The notes beneath the pieces are model-generated. The model was not told the DNA's origin, searched no databases, and worked only from the letters and a program-made list of their open reading frames with translations. Positions 19,675 through 28,655 of a DNA stretch of 64,000 nt are shown piece by piece; the first letter of the stretch is position 1; each line of letters begins with the position of its first letter. The position numbers were made by a program, and so were the translations under genes. This stretch comes from Acinetobacter pragensis. GTDB lineage: Bacteria > Pseudomonadota > Gammaproteobacteria > Pseudomonadales > Moraxellaceae. Where the stretch lies: positions 39,349-103,348 of the forward strand of contig NZ_LUAW01000034.1 in NCBI RefSeq assembly GCF_001605895.1. Reading direction: 5' to 3'.

Positions 19675-20667
19675 TTAATGCTTTGCAAGCAGCGCATATT
19701 CAGCCTTTTGAGATGGAGGTGAAGCGAGGTCAACTTCATGGATAATTCTATTATTCATATCTTGCTTTTCAATTTGGCTAAATATATTTGCAGTAGACTT
19801 TATTTGCGCTGCTGTTTTACGCTGAATTAAATGCTGGTCTAAATATTTGCCGATTAAACTAGAAATTACCTGTTCATTGAAGCAAATTGATGTAACAACA
19901 CGGCCTGTATGAATAGCTTCCGCCAGCATGGTCACGCTGTCTTCAGTCACAAAGATGTAATGGCTTTTAGTCAGGCTGTCCATAATAGGTATGTCCTTGC
20001 TGAATGCTTTGAATTCCACTGCATGCTGCTGCATTAAGTCCAAGCTTTGCTGCGATAAATTGGGAGTTCTTCTTGAACAGATAATTGTGCCAGTCAAGTG
20101 CCGCCCTTGAGTGAACTGAATGAAGTTCATAATCATTAATTCAAAATCTTTGTCTTGAAAGGGATATTCAGTCGTGCTGCCGCCCAGCATTAACACCGCA
20201 TGCTCACTAAACGGAAGATTTTGAAGCTGGCTGAATTTTTGCAGCACTGGAGGGGTTGGGAGAATGATTTGTTTGCAGCTGCACTCCTGATGCATTGCGC
20301 TGATGCTCCAATCTATAAAATGGGCGTTAAAATTTCGAACATTTCCTGCATAGATTAAAGGGATATTGAAGCGCTGTGACAAGTATGCCGCGTAGATAAG
20401 ATTAGGCATGCCCGAGCAGACAATGACTTTAGTATTTTTTAAATTGGGAGGAATAGACTTGAATAATAAAGGCGACAGAAGTTTGAACAGCCAAGGGAAA
20501 TGAGATGCTTTTTTTAATAGGCTGGTCAGCCGCTTGGACGTCATACTATTTTGCTTATAGTTTTGAATGGAAAATGCATATTGAGTTTGCAATATTTCAG
20601 CAATGGCTAATGACGGATTGTGATGTCCATTACGCCCATCATGGATAACTAAAATATTTTGATTCAT
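19675..20667 (-). CDS. ELM1-family (DUF1022) GT-B-like protein
   Basis: The 330-residue protein resembles the family named after plant mitochondrial fission factor ELM1, whose bacterial members have a glycosyltransferase-B-like fold and are often near cell-envelope genes. Visible motifs are GRNGHHNPSLAIAEIL at the N-terminus, SGMPNLIYAAYLSQ, GGSTTEYPF in the middle, SRRTPN, and the nucleotide-site-like TEDSVTMLAEAI. No membrane segments are evident. Function and substrate are unknown; a role in envelope glycolipid handling is only a suggestion from the fold. It is monocistronic, and three tandem 22-bp repeats lie upstream. Confidence 0.78.
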   Translation of the reverse strand: MNQNILVIHDGRNGHHNPSLAIAEILQTQYAFSIQNYKQNSMTSKRLTSLLKKASHFPWLFKLLSPLLFKSIPPNLKNTKVIVCSGMPNLIYAAYLSQRFNIPLIYAGNVRNFNAHFIDWSISAMHQECSCKQIILPTPPVLQKFSQLQNLPFSEHAVLMLGGSTTEYPFQDKDFELMIMNFIQFTQGRHLTGTIICSRRTPNLSQQSLDLMQQHAVEFKAFSKDIPIMDSLTKSHYIFVTEDSVTMLAEAIHTGRVVTSICFNEQVISSLIGKYLDQHLIQRKTAAQIKSTANIFSQIEKQDMNNRIIHEVDLASPPSQKAEYALLAKH

Positions 20668-20858
20668 TTGATGAACCTTTCTTTAATCAATTTATTCATT
20701 AAAGATAGGCTAAGATTTTTTGCTTAAAGTATTCTTAATCTTCTGTGATAATTATTTGACATTTAACATCTGGCCTTATAGCAGGTAAGGATATAAGTGG
20801 CTTTAAGGGTATTGTATATTTTTATCTAATTCATAATATTATGATTGATTACAATATA

Positions 20859-20924
20859 TTAAAGATAAGTATGAATAATATTAAAGATAAGTATGAATAA
20901 TATTAAAGATAAGTATGAATAATA
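20859..20924. repeat. Three perfect tandem 22-bp repeats
   Basis: The unit beginning TTAAAGATAAGTATGAATAA occurs three times with no mismatch and a period of exactly 22 bases. It lies about 190-260 bases upstream of the ELM1-family gene and just beyond the rluE terminator. Perfect identity suggests recent slippage, so copy number may vary between strains. The rest of the 20668-20978 gap is AT-rich with no gene. Confidence 0.9.
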
Positions 20925-20927
20925 AAT

Positions 20928-20949
20928 AAAGCCCACTTACGTGAGCTTT
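20928..20949 (-). terminator. Terminator of rluE
   Basis: On the minus strand AAAGCTCAC pairs with GTGGGCTTT (one G-U pair) around GTAA and is followed by a T-rich tail, 30 bases beyond the rluE stop. Confidence 0.65.
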
Positions 20950-20978
20950 AATTTTAAACAAATTTTTAAGATTCCAGC

Positions 20979-21770
20979 TTAACGCCCATTACGCCCGCGG
21001 CCGCGCGGCGCTTTGGTATTTGGGCGTGTTGTACCATTGGTGCGGCGTTTTGGCTTTTCGCTGTCATCCATTTGCCAAATACGCTTCGTGCCCGACGTTT
21101 TCTTCACAGAACCATCTTTGTTTTTACGTACCATTGGCTTACCGCCTGTACCGCCTGGTTTTTTCACGTAAGAACGTGAACGATATGGTTCTTCGGCAGG
21201 AATATTTTGGAAATCCGGATAAAGAAGCGGTTCAATTTCCTTGGTTTCGCCCGGCTGTAAGGCCATTTGAACCAAATCAATAGCACCGATTTTTGTGCGG
21301 ATTAAGCGCAATGTCGGAAAACCGATGGCTGCTGTCATGCGGCGAACTTGACGGTTGCGGCCTTCACAGATTGAAATTTCAATCCAAGAAGTAGGAACAG
21401 AGGCGCGGAAACGAACAGGAGGATCTCGTTCCCATAACCATGCTGGCTGTTCAACTTTGGCTGCTTTTGCGGGCAATGTCATGCCGTCTTTCAGCTCAAC
21501 ACCTTGGCGGAGCTGCTCAAGCGCTTCTTCAGTGACATCACCTTCAACCTGAACCAAGTAAGTTTTAAATTTCTTATTTTCAGGGTTGGTAATGTACTGG
21601 TTCAGGCCGCCGTGGTCGGTCAGAAAAACTAAACCTTCAGAGTCCATATCTAAACGGCCAGCCAAACGCAAAGTCGGGTCGTCTACGAAGTCGGACATGG
21701 TCATGTGCGCTTCATCTTTACGGAATTGGGAGAGCACGTCATAAGGCTTATTGAGAATGACGATTTTCAT
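20979..21770 (-). CDS. rluE: 23S rRNA pseudouridine synthase RluE-like
   Basis: RluE converts a uridine of 23S rRNA (U2457 in E. coli) to pseudouridine. The 263-residue protein starts VILNKPYDVLSQF and has the catalytic motif GRLDMDSEGLVFLT (Asp after Leu), then EQPAWLWERDPPVR and EGRNRQVRRMTA-GFPTLRLIR, closely matching RluE. There is no S4 domain, as in RluE. The last 65 residues form a basic, Gly/Arg/Lys-rich tail, probably an extra RNA-binding extension. ATG at 21770 is chosen by homology; AGAAG lies about ten bases upstream. Confidence 0.88.
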   Translation of the reverse strand: MKIVILNKPYDVLSQFRKDEAHMTMSDFVDDPTLRLAGRLDMDSEGLVFLTDHGGLNQYITNPENKKFKTYLVQVEGDVTEEALEQLRQGVELKDGMTLPAKAAKVEQPAWLWERDPPVRFRASVPTSWIEISICEGRNRQVRRMTAAIGFPTLRLIRTKIGAIDLVQMALQPGETKEIEPLLYPDFQNIPAEEPYRSRSYVKKPGGTGGKPMVRKNKDGSVKKTSGTKRIWQMDDSEKPKRRTNGTTRPNTKAPRGRGRNGR

Positions 21771-21917
21771 ATGAAATGGCTTCTTCACTAATATAAATAA
21801 AAGAAACATCGAGTTTTATTTAAGCGGAAAATAGAGTTATTTCCCTTATAAATCTCAAAGATGTTTGAATTCGATTAATCTATTATGCGTGAAGATAGAT
21901 TGAAAGTATTGCAAATT

Positions 21918-21938
21918 GGCAATTATTTTTAAATTGCC
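21918..21938 (+). promoter_or_regulatory. Small hairpin in icd upstream region
   Basis: GGCAATT (21918-21924) and AATTGCC (21932-21938) form a 7-bp inverted repeat 28 bases upstream of the icd start. It may be an operator or leader hairpin. Confidence 0.3.
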
Positions 21939-21965
21939 GGATGAATAATAAGGAGAATAGACCGA

Positions 21966-23219
21966 ATGGGTTATCAAAAAATTGTGGTGCCAGTGGATGG
22001 CAGTAAAATTACCGTAAATTCAGATTTATCTTTAAATGTGCCTAATCAGCCGATTATTCCTTTTATTGAAGGCGACGGCATCGGCATTGATATTACACCA
22101 GCAATGAAAACCGTGGTTGATGCCGCGGTGCAAAAAGCCTATAGCGGCAAGCGTTCTATTGAATGGATGGAAGTGTATTGCGGTGAAAAAGCCAATAAAA
22201 TTTACGGTACGTATATGCCGGATGAAACCTTAGAAGCGTTGCGTGAATATGTCGTATCGATTAAAGGGCCGCTTACAACGCCAGTGGGTGGAGGTATTCG
22301 TTCCCTGAATGTGGCGCTGCGCCAAGAATTGGATTTGTACGTTTGTGTGCGCCCTGTGCGCTGGTTTAAAGGTGTGCCATCGCCGGTGCAGCATCCTGAA
22401 CAGACCGACATGGTTATTTTCCGTGAAAACTCAGAAGATATTTATGCTGGAATTGAATGGAAAGCCGATTCTGCTGAAGCGAAAAAAGTCATTAAATTTT
22501 TAAAAGAAGAAATGGGTGTAACCAAGATCCGATTTGAAGAGAACTGCGGCATTGGCATTAAACCGGTCTCTAAAGAAGGCACGCAGCGTTTGGTGCGTAA
22601 AGCGATTCAATTTGCTATAGATAATAACAAGCCTTCAGTGACCTTAGTTCATAAAGGCAACATTATGAAATATACCGAAGGCGCGTTTAAAGAGTGGGGC
22701 TATGAGCTTGCAATGGAGCGTTTCTGCGGTGAATTGATTGACGGCGGCCCTTGGGTCAAAATTAAGAACCCGAAAACCGGCAAGGATATTATTATTAAAG
22801 ATGTGATTGCAGACGCATTCCTGCAGCAGATTTTAATGCGCCCAGCAGATTATTCCGTCATTGCGACGCTGAATTTAAATGGCGACTATATTTCTGATGC
22901 ACTGGCGGCTGAAGTCGGCGGCATCGGGATTGCCCCAGGCGCCAATATTGGCGGCGCTGTTCAAGTCTATGAAGCGACACATGGCACTGCGCCAAAATAT
23001 GCAGGACAAGATAAAGTCAATCCGGGCTCAATCATTCTTTCTGCGGAAATGATGCTGCGTGATATGGGCTGGATTGAAGCGGCTGACTTAATCATTAAAG
23101 GGATCTCAGGGGCAATAGCGGCTAAAACCGTGACCTATGATTTTGAGCGCTTAATGCCGGATGCAACCCTGCTGCGCTGTTCTGAATTTGGGCAGGCTAT
23201 CATCGACAACATGGAATAG
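21966..23219 (+). CDS. icd: Isocitrate dehydrogenase (NADP), dimeric type
   Basis: Icd converts isocitrate and NADP to 2-oxoglutarate, CO2 and NADPH in the TCA cycle. The 417-residue protein has the E. coli-type layout: [17 protein letters not shown], the phosphorylatable-Ser region [49 protein letters not shown], and the NADP-binding [13 protein letters not shown]. Conservation of the Ser in IRSLN allows for control by AceK kinase if that gene is present. AAGGAG lies upstream of ATG 21966. Acinetobacter species often also have a monomeric enzyme, not seen here. A strong terminator follows. Confidence 0.96.
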   Translation: MGYQKIVVPVDGSKITVNSDLSLNVPNQPIIPFIEGDGIGIDITPAMKTVVDAAVQKAYSGKRSIEWMEVYCGEKANKIYGTYMPDETLEALREYVVSIKGPLTTPVGGGIRSLNVALRQELDLYVCVRPVRWFKGVPSPVQHPEQTDMVIFRENSEDIYAGIEWKADSAEAKKVIKFLKEEMGVTKIRFEENCGIGIKPVSKEGTQRLVRKAIQFAIDNNKPSVTLVHKGNIMKYTEGAFKEWGYELAMERFCGELIDGGPWVKIKNPKTGKDIIIKDVIADAFLQQILMRPADYSVIATLNLNGDYISDALAAEVGGIGIAPGANIGGAVQVYEATHGTAPKYAGQDKVNPGSIILSAEMMLRDMGWIEAADLIIKGISGAIAAKTVTYDFERLMPDATLLRCSEFGQAIIDNME

Positions 23220-23243
23220 CCTGAGTAAGATCAAGAGAATGTG

Positions 23244-23272
23244 AAATACCCCGCAGCCTTTGCGGGGTATTT
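23244..23272 (+). terminator. Rho-independent terminator of icd
   Basis: AAATACCCCGCA (23244-23255) pairs with TGCGGGGTATTT (23261-23272), giving a perfect 12-bp stem with loop GCCTT. Confidence 0.88.
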
Positions 23273-23338
23273 ATTTGTAAAAACTAGAACTTTAAATAAC
23301 TTGATGATATTTTGTACGAAAATTATAAGGGGAATACA

Positions 23339-23641
23339 ATGAAAAGCAGCGGGACAATTTTATTATTGCTGGCAATGCCTGTATTGGCGCAAGCTGGCGC
23401 AGTGTATAAGTGCAATATAAAAGGATCTGTGATTTATCAGTCTAAGCCTTGCTCAGGCGCTACTGCTGATGCGCGTTTTCAGCAAGAACAGCGTCTTTAT
23501 AGCCGTACCGCTGCTTCAAGCCCGCCAAAAGCCAAAAACGGCACAAGCAATGAAATTCCAGATACCGAAGAAGGTAAAAAGAAAAGTTTAGCAATTGCAC
23601 AAGAAGCTTATCAATCAGCGAAAGAGCGTCCAGCGCAATAG
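23339..23641 (+). CDS. Exported DUF4124-domain protein
   Basis: The 100-residue protein has a signal peptide ending LAQAG and a short mature part starting with the DUF4124 signature AVYKCNIKGSVIYQSKPC, in which the two Cys are expected to form a disulfide in the periplasm. The C-terminal half is polar and basic without recognisable fold. ATG 23339 is preceded by AAGGGG and begins the signal peptide, so it is preferred over an earlier in-frame start. Function is unknown. It is monocistronic and has a terminator at 23731-23754. Confidence 0.8.
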   Translation: MKSSGTILLLLAMPVLAQAGAVYKCNIKGSVIYQSKPCSGATADARFQQEQRLYSRTAASSPPKAKNGTSNEIPDTEEGKKKSLAIAQEAYQSAKERPAQ

Positions 23642-24167
23642 TCATGCTAAATGGTTTTTCAAAACTAAAAGTATGAACAGCATAATATGATGCTGTCTGA
23701 TCATTCAAAAAGTGCTTTAGCTTATAGACGAGCCCGCTTTATAGCGGGTTTTATATTGTTTTAAATTTGGGTTGAGGGACAGGGCGTTCTTGAGACTGAA
23801 AACGAAGAAAATGCTGTCTATATGCACAGCCAGAAGCATAAATTATTTGTACAGAAGCCCTGCATGCGTAAAGTGTTTCAGCCAGCTGAATGTTTCGTTT
23901 AATTAAGTTTGTATATTTAGCAGAAGCGTTAATTCAGTAAATGTTCAATTATTGCCCCCGCTGAATTTATTCACTTTATTTAAAGTGTAATTACATTGAA
24001 GCAATTTGAAACAGCTCAGGGCTTGGAAAGATGGATTTCTAGGCTAAAGTGGTTATTGCCCAGATGTTGAATAAGGAAGCTCGAACCAACAGGTATTGTT
24101 ACATCGTTGGATGTGTGCATTTAGGTGTATGCATTGATTTAATATCACTGAACAGGAGTTGCATGAA
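23642..24167. other. Long intergenic region with ghost reading frame
   Basis: Apart from the terminator at 23731-23754, no complete gene is seen. On the plus strand 23765-23902 is open for 45 codons with protein-like composition (for example VEGQGVLETENEENAVYM) but lacks a start codon and ribosome site, so it may be a decayed gene. The last part must contain the promoter and leader of the glutamine-rich gene. Confidence 0.35.
23731..23754 (+). terminator. Terminator of the DUF4124 gene
   Basis: AGCCCGC pairs with GCGGGTT around TTTATA and is followed by TTATATT, about 90 bases after the stop. Confidence 0.65.
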
Positions 24168-24353
24168 ATGTCCCGCCATCAGCAGCAACAGCAAAACCAA
24201 CAGCAAAACCAACAGCAGAAAAATCAACAGCAGCAGAACCAGCAAGAGCAACAGCAACAACAGCAGCAACAGCAAGATCAGAATCAGCAAAATCAGAAGT
24301 CGGATAAACAGCAGCATAACCAGAAAAATCAACGCAATCAGCAACAGCGTTAA
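24168..24353 (+). CDS. Extremely glutamine-rich small protein (prion-like composition)
   Basis: This 61-residue frame encodes a protein with 37 Gln and 9 Asn; the rest is mainly Lys, Arg, Asp, Glu, His and a short N-terminal MSRH. CAA and CAG codons are mixed irregularly, so it is not a pure triplet repeat. ATG 24168 has AGGAG nine bases upstream, a normal signal. Because CAG/CAA runs lack stop codons, other frames are also open: a Ser/Asn-rich frame from ATG 24163 and a poly-Leu antisense frame; the ribosome-site spacing favours the Gln frame. No membrane or signal segment. The product is expected to be disordered, hydrophilic and possibly self-associating. Function unknown. Confidence 0.6.
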   Translation: MSRHQQQQQNQQQNQQQKNQQQQNQQEQQQQQQQQQDQNQQNQKSDKQQHNQKNQRNQQQR

Positions 24354-24480
24354 GGTTTCAGCTGAGTTGAAATGATCGGGCTTATATGAATTTCTAAAGA
24401 TTTAAGCTCAATAGCCAAAACGTTGCACAGGAAAGAATATGTGTTTTGGCTAAGGATAAAACCCATAGCAAAAGCTATAA

Positions 24481-24521
24481 AATAAACAGGCGCCAAGGGA
24501 TTTGACGCCTGTTTATTTTTT
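24481..24521 (+). terminator. Long hairpin terminator
   Basis: A perfect 12-bp stem (24481-24492 with 24506-24517), partly extended inward, is followed by TTTATTTTTT. It lies about 130 bases after the glutamine-rich gene and would end its transcript. Confidence 0.85.
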
Positions 24522-24583
24522 GCCGTATGCCATATATCGGCAGCATAGATTATTCTGCTGGGCAATGAACGCATGCATTAAAA

Positions 24584-25756
24584 CTACTGAGCTGCGGTAT
24601 GTAAATGCCGGCGGGTGACCCAGAATAATTGCAAAGTGCCAAGCAGCAGCACGGCTGAAGCAATCATAAATTGCTGATGATAGCTGATGCCAAAATGCTG
24701 CAATGCGCTAAAGCTGAGGCCGCCTATCAGCTGTATTGCGGCAAAGGTTAAGGTGGCAATGCTCCACAGCTTTTTATAGGCGGTGCCGTATAGCTGCAAG
24801 ATGGTATAGGAAGTCAAAAACACCACAGCAGGGTTGAGCAAGCCTGTCAAAAATGAAGAAATAAAAGTCAAAAAAGGATTGAAGCTGAATATTGCGGCAG
24901 CAATAGCAGCCACATAGGTGCAGTAAAGAATTTTTAATGCGGTGAAATTTCCTAATTTCTTAGCGCATAGATAGGATGTGAATGCGCCTAAGGCGCTGCC
25001 AAGGCCGTACAGTATCCAGTTGAAATTCATCCAAAATAAATCCAGCTTTAAAACTTGCGTCAGGTAGTCAATCCAAAATAGTGAATGCGGCACATAAGCG
25101 AAAGCGCTGCAGCCGTAGACGGCAATCAAGCTGAAAAAAACAGTATTAAGCGGTACATCTTCGCTATGTTTTGCGGCGTTTTCGCTGAGTAACGGTTTGA
25201 GGTCTTTCAGCAGTAAACTGAGGATGGCGCTGATGATCAGTGCAAATGCAGTTAAGATCAGCCAGGCGCTGCGAATGTCTATTTGGTTTAAATAGGGCAG
25301 AAACAGGGTGGCCAGCAAAACACCAAGGCCTATACCGCTAAAGCCGATAAAGTTGATTTTAAAACGGTCTTTTAATTCGCAGCATTGGGCAACAATACTG
25401 GGTGAAAGAATCATAATGAGACCGCCGCTGATGCCGGAAATTACTCGCCAGAATACATACCATGGCTCAGCAAAGCCTGAAAAGGCGCAGCTCATTAGGC
25501 TTAATATGCCTGCCAATGCAGCAATCTGAATATAGGCTGTCATGACCCGAGTTTGCGGCAGGCGCATCGCCCAAAAAGCGCCGATTAAATATCCCAGCAG
25601 ATTTGCACTGCCAAGAATGCTGGAAAATTGCGCTGTCCAGCCAAAAGCCTCACGTGTTGAGGGTAACAGCGCCGTATAAGAGAAGCGCAGAATGCCAATG
25701 CCTAAGCACATGCACAGGCATAAAAAAATGCTTAACTTGATTCTATTTGAGGACAT
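24584..25756 (-). CDS. YbfB/YjiJ-family MFS transporter
   Basis: The 390-residue protein has about twelve hydrophobic helices. Its N-terminus (LGIGILRFSYTALLPSTRE, then GSANLLGYLIGA) and the helix-4 stretch RVISGISGGLIMILSPSIV match the YbfB/YjiJ branch of the major facilitator superfamily. Substrate is unknown; relatives are uncharacterised or weakly linked to drug export. It is a single gene with no partner; a bidirectional hairpin at 25933-25972 lies behind its start region and separates it from the aminotransferase gene. Confidence 0.82.
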   Translation of the reverse strand: MSSNRIKLSIFLCLCMCLGIGILRFSYTALLPSTREAFGWTAQFSSILGSANLLGYLIGAFWAMRLPQTRVMTAYIQIAALAGILSLMSCAFSGFAEPWYVFWRVISGISGGLIMILSPSIVAQCCELKDRFKINFIGFSGIGLGVLLATLFLPYLNQIDIRSAWLILTAFALIISAILSLLLKDLKPLLSENAAKHSEDVPLNTVFFSLIAVYGCSAFAYVPHSLFWIDYLTQVLKLDLFWMNFNWILYGLGSALGAFTSYLCAKKLGNFTALKILYCTYVAAIAAAIFSFNPFLTFISSFLTGLLNPAVVFLTSYTILQLYGTAYKKLWSIATLTFAAIQLIGGLSFSALQHFGISYHQQFMIASAVLLLGTLQLFWVTRRHLHTAAQ

Positions 25757-25932
25757 CCTGTTCCTATGATTTTTCAGCTATTGGCAATCATTAGAGATGT
25801 ATACTATTGAAGAGAATGAAAAGTGTCTAATTTCAAGGCACAGTTTTGACTTAAGTATTAGAAAGTCAAAGCATGCATTTGAGTATAGATAAAGCAGTAT
25901 TTGAACGTATGTGCAGCTTTTCCAGATTTTAA

Positions 25933-25972
25933 GGAATAAAAAAACCGCACTGATGTGCGGTTTTTTTATTCC
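25933..25972. terminator. Bidirectional terminator with perfect 18-bp stem
   Basis: A perfect 18-bp stem (25933-25950 with 25955-25972), loop TGAT, contains seven A residues on the left arm and seven T on the right. It ends 9 bases from the stop codon of the aminotransferase gene and is its terminator. Confidence 0.93.
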
Positions 25973-25981
25973 TACTGCAGC

Positions 25982-27412
25982 TTAACGCATTTTTGCCAAG
26001 AACCGGCTTAAACGGGTTAGGGCTTCACGCAGTTCATTTTCTGCAGGCAAGAACACGACACGGAAATGATCCGGTGTCGGCCAGTTAAAGCCTGTGCCTT
26101 GCACTAACAATACTTTCTCTGCTTTTAAGAAATCCAGCATGAATTTCTCATCATCCTGAATTGGATAAACTTCAGGGTCCAATTTAGGGAAGCAGTACAT
26201 TGCGCCTTCAGGTTTAACACAGGAGACACCGGGAATATCATTCAGCATTTCCCATGCAATGTTGCGCTGTTCGTATAAACGTCCGCCTGGGCGGATCAGA
26301 TCATTAATCGATTGATAACCGCCTAATGCTGTCTGAATGGCATATTGCGCTTGATGGTTGGCGCATAGGCGCATAGACGCCAGCATGTCTAAACCTTCAA
26401 TGTAGTCCATTGCACGCGATTTATCGCCAGTAATGGCCATCCAGCCTGAACGGTAGCCGGCAATACGGTAAGCTTTGGATAAGCCATTAAAAGAAATGCA
26501 CAGCTGGTCGCCAGCTAAAGCAGCTACAGCGACATGCTCAATGCCGTCATATACAATTTTGTCGTAAATTTCATCAGCAAATAAAATTAAGTCATATTTT
26601 TTTGCTAAGGCAACAATTTGTTCCAGCACATGGCGCGGATAAACAGCACCAGTCGGGTTATTCGGGTTAATGACGACTATGCCGCGGGTATTTGGCGTAA
26701 TTTTGCTTTCCATATCCGCAATGTCTGGATACCAGAAATTTTCTTCATCGCATTTATAGTGAATGGCTGTACCGCCGGACAAGTTGACTGCAGCCGTCCA
26801 AAGCGGGTAATCCGGCATTGGCACCAGCATTTCATCGCCGTCATCCAGCAGGCCCTGCATCGCCATCACGATCAATTCAGATACGCCGTTGCCGACATAC
26901 ACGTCATTCACGTGCATATTCAGAATGCCTTTTTGCTGATAGTACTGGCAGATGGCTTTACGCGCAGGGAAGATGCCTTTTGAATCTGTATAGCCAATCG
27001 CATTCGGCAGGTTCAATGCAACATCATTGATGATTTCTTGCGGGGCTTCGAAACCGAAGGGGGCGGGGTTGCCGATATTCAGCTTAATGATTTTGTGTCC
27101 AGCTTCTTCCATTTCGTTGGCCGCTCGCAACACTGGCCCGCGAATGTCGTAGCATACATGCTCGAGCTTAGACGATTTTTTTATTTCGCGTGGGGTGTTG
27201 AAAGTGTTCGGCATTTTTATGTTCTCGGAAAGAGTGGAGGTCACTTTTGCATAACGGTATAAATAGCTTTTAAATGTCTCTGTTGTTACCAAATCGAGAT
27301 GGTGTTCATCTCTGAGTAAAGCAACAATTTTTTCATGCGTAAACCCTGCCTGTTGATATTGTTTAATCACCGGCAGCAGATTTTTAAAAATTACGCTCTT
27401 TTTCTGCGACAT
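25982..27412 (-). CDS. alaA: AlaA-like pyridoxal-phosphate aminotransferase with N-terminal extension
   Basis: The main part (from about residue 67) matches AlaA, which makes alanine from pyruvate and glutamate: SSKLEHVCYDIRGPVLRAA, LNIGNPAPFGFEAP, NPNNPTGAVYP, the PLP-lysine region GLSKAYRIAGYRSGW, and a Pro/Phe-rich C-terminus. E. coli AlaA has 405 residues; this has 476. The additional 60-65 residues at the N-terminus are helical and helix-turn-helix-like (AGFTHEKIVALLRDEH, then TTETFKSYLYRYAK). The long start at 27412 has AGGA seven bases upstream, so the extension is translated. It may regulate its own gene or be structural (inference). Terminator directly downstream. Confidence 0.88.
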   Translation of the reverse strand: MSQKKSVIFKNLLPVIKQYQQAGFTHEKIVALLRDEHHLDLVTTETFKSYLYRYAKVTSTLSENIKMPNTFNTPREIKKSSKLEHVCYDIRGPVLRAANEMEEAGHKIIKLNIGNPAPFGFEAPQEIINDVALNLPNAIGYTDSKGIFPARKAICQYYQQKGILNMHVNDVYVGNGVSELIVMAMQGLLDDGDEMLVPMPDYPLWTAAVNLSGGTAIHYKCDEENFWYPDIADMESKITPNTRGIVVINPNNPTGAVYPRHVLEQIVALAKKYDLILFADEIYDKIVYDGIEHVAVAALAGDQLCISFNGLSKAYRIAGYRSGWMAITGDKSRAMDYIEGLDMLASMRLCANHQAQYAIQTALGGYQSINDLIRPGGRLYEQRNIAWEMLNDIPGVSCVKPEGAMYCFPKLDPEVYPIQDDEKFMLDFLKAEKVLLVQGTGFNWPTPDHFRVVFLPAENELREALTRLSRFLAKMR

Positions 27413-27640
27413 TTTTTAATCCTGAGCAAGAGTACATCTAAGCCTACCACTAAATTTTCCGACAAAAAAGCATTTAATTTTTAAAATTGCTCACCTTATT
27501 TTTATAGTTGCTTCCTTTTTGCTTTTTTAGGCATTATATTGATTTTGTAAATTGTTGAATAAAGACTAGAAATTTAAGGTTGAATGACGTAAATATAGGA
27601 TTATCCTATTTTAAATAGTACGATATAAAGGGACGTCATC

Positions 27641-28060
27641 ATGGGAAAACTCAATAAAACAGAACGAGAATGGCAAAGAGAATTATCGCCAGAAGAGTTT
27701 CGCATTACACGTCAAAAGGGCACTGAAGCTGCTTTTACAGGAAAATACTGGAATACCAAGCAAGATGGCACATATGTTTGCCGCTGCTGCGGAGAGCCTT
27801 TGTTTACTTCAGAGTCCAAGTTTGACAGCGGTTGCGGCTGGCCAAGTTTTTTCCGCCCTGTAAATGGGACCGTGATTGAGGAACATCAAGATACATCGCA
27901 CGGCATGGTCAGAACAGAAATTGTTTGTCATCATTGTGACGCACATTTAGGGCATGTTTTTCCAGATGGCCCGCAGCCGACAGGATTGCGCTATTGCGTG
28001 AATTCGGCTTCCTTAGACCTAAAAACACAAGAAAAAAATGACGAGGAAACATATCCATGA
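27641..28060 (+). CDS. msrB: Peptide-methionine (R)-S-oxide reductase MsrB
   Basis: MsrB repairs the R-form of methionine sulfoxide in proteins using thioredoxin. The 139-residue protein has two zinc-binding pairs, in CRCCGEP and [10 protein letters not shown], the conserved SGCGWPSF, and the catalytic Cys in [10 protein letters not shown] near the C-terminus. No signal peptide, so cytoplasmic. AGGGA precedes ATG 27641. Its stop overlaps the start of the glutathione peroxidase gene by four bases (ATGA), so the two are translationally coupled and form an oxidative-stress repair operon. Confidence 0.96.
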   Translation: MGKLNKTEREWQRELSPEEFRITRQKGTEAAFTGKYWNTKQDGTYVCRCCGEPLFTSESKFDSGCGWPSFFRPVNGTVIEEHQDTSHGMVRTEIVCHHCDAHLGHVFPDGPQPTGLRYCVNSASLDLKTQEKNDEETYP

Positions 28061-28539
28061 CAAACATTTATCAGTTTGAAGCTGAATTGTTGGATGGTAA
28101 AAATAAATCTTTCGCAGATTATGAAGGAAAAGTTTTACTGGTCGTTAATACCGCAAGCAAATGCGGATTTACTCCGCAATTTGCTGGATTAGAAAAATTA
28201 TATCAGCAGTATAAAGATCAAGGATTTTTGGTGCTGGGTTTTCCATGCAATCAATTTGGCGGACAAGACCCGGGCAGCAATGATCAGATCGGCGCTTTTT
28301 GCCAGAAAAACTATGGGGTGGATTTTCCCATGTTTGCCAAAGTCGATGTTAAAGGCCCAGAAGCGCATGCAATATTCCGCTATCTAACCAATAACTCAAA
28401 AGGGGTTCTGGGGAATGGCATTAAATGGAATTTTACTAAATTCTTAATTGGCAAAGACGGTCATGTTTTAAACCGTTATGCGCCAACAACCAAGCCTGAA
28501 ACACTGCATGAAGATATTGAAAAAGCCCTAAAGGCATAA
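28057..28539 (+). CDS. Glutathione peroxidase family protein
   Basis: The 160-residue protein reduces hydroperoxides; bacterial members usually use thioredoxin rather than glutathione. It has the peroxidatic Cys in [12 protein letters not shown], the second conserved motif [14 protein letters not shown] (with the probable Gln and resolving Cys) and WNFTKFLI near the C-terminus. It is a Cys, not selenocysteine, enzyme, and similar in size to the BtuE/Gpx group. It is the second gene of the msrB operon and is followed by a strong terminator at 28605-28632. Confidence 0.93.
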   Translation: MTNIYQFEAELLDGKNKSFADYEGKVLLVVNTASKCGFTPQFAGLEKLYQQYKDQGFLVLGFPCNQFGGQDPGSNDQIGAFCQKNYGVDFPMFAKVDVKGPEAHAIFRYLTNNSKGVLGNGIKWNFTKFLIGKDGHVLNRYAPTTKPETLHEDIEKALKA

Positions 28540-28604
28540 TAAGCCATGAAATATGATTAAGCCTCCGCATATTTTGTTCAACGTTCAATATGATCGGCCA
28601 TACA

Positions 28605-28632
28605 AAAAACCGCTATCGAAATAGCGGTTTTT
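28605..28632. terminator. Bidirectional terminator between gpx and dapC
   Basis: A perfect 12-bp stem (28605-28616 with 28621-28632), loop CGAA, with A and T runs in the arms. It lies between two convergent genes and can end both transcripts. Confidence 0.92.
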
Positions 28633-28655
28633 CATTTTTTAAAGCTGCTGTTCAA

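Noticed and set aside
24049..24375. Longer Ser/Asn-rich frame and antisense poly-Leu frame across the glutamine-rich gene
   Set aside because: CAG/CAA runs keep all frames open; only the Gln frame has a well-spaced ribosome site and a compact start.
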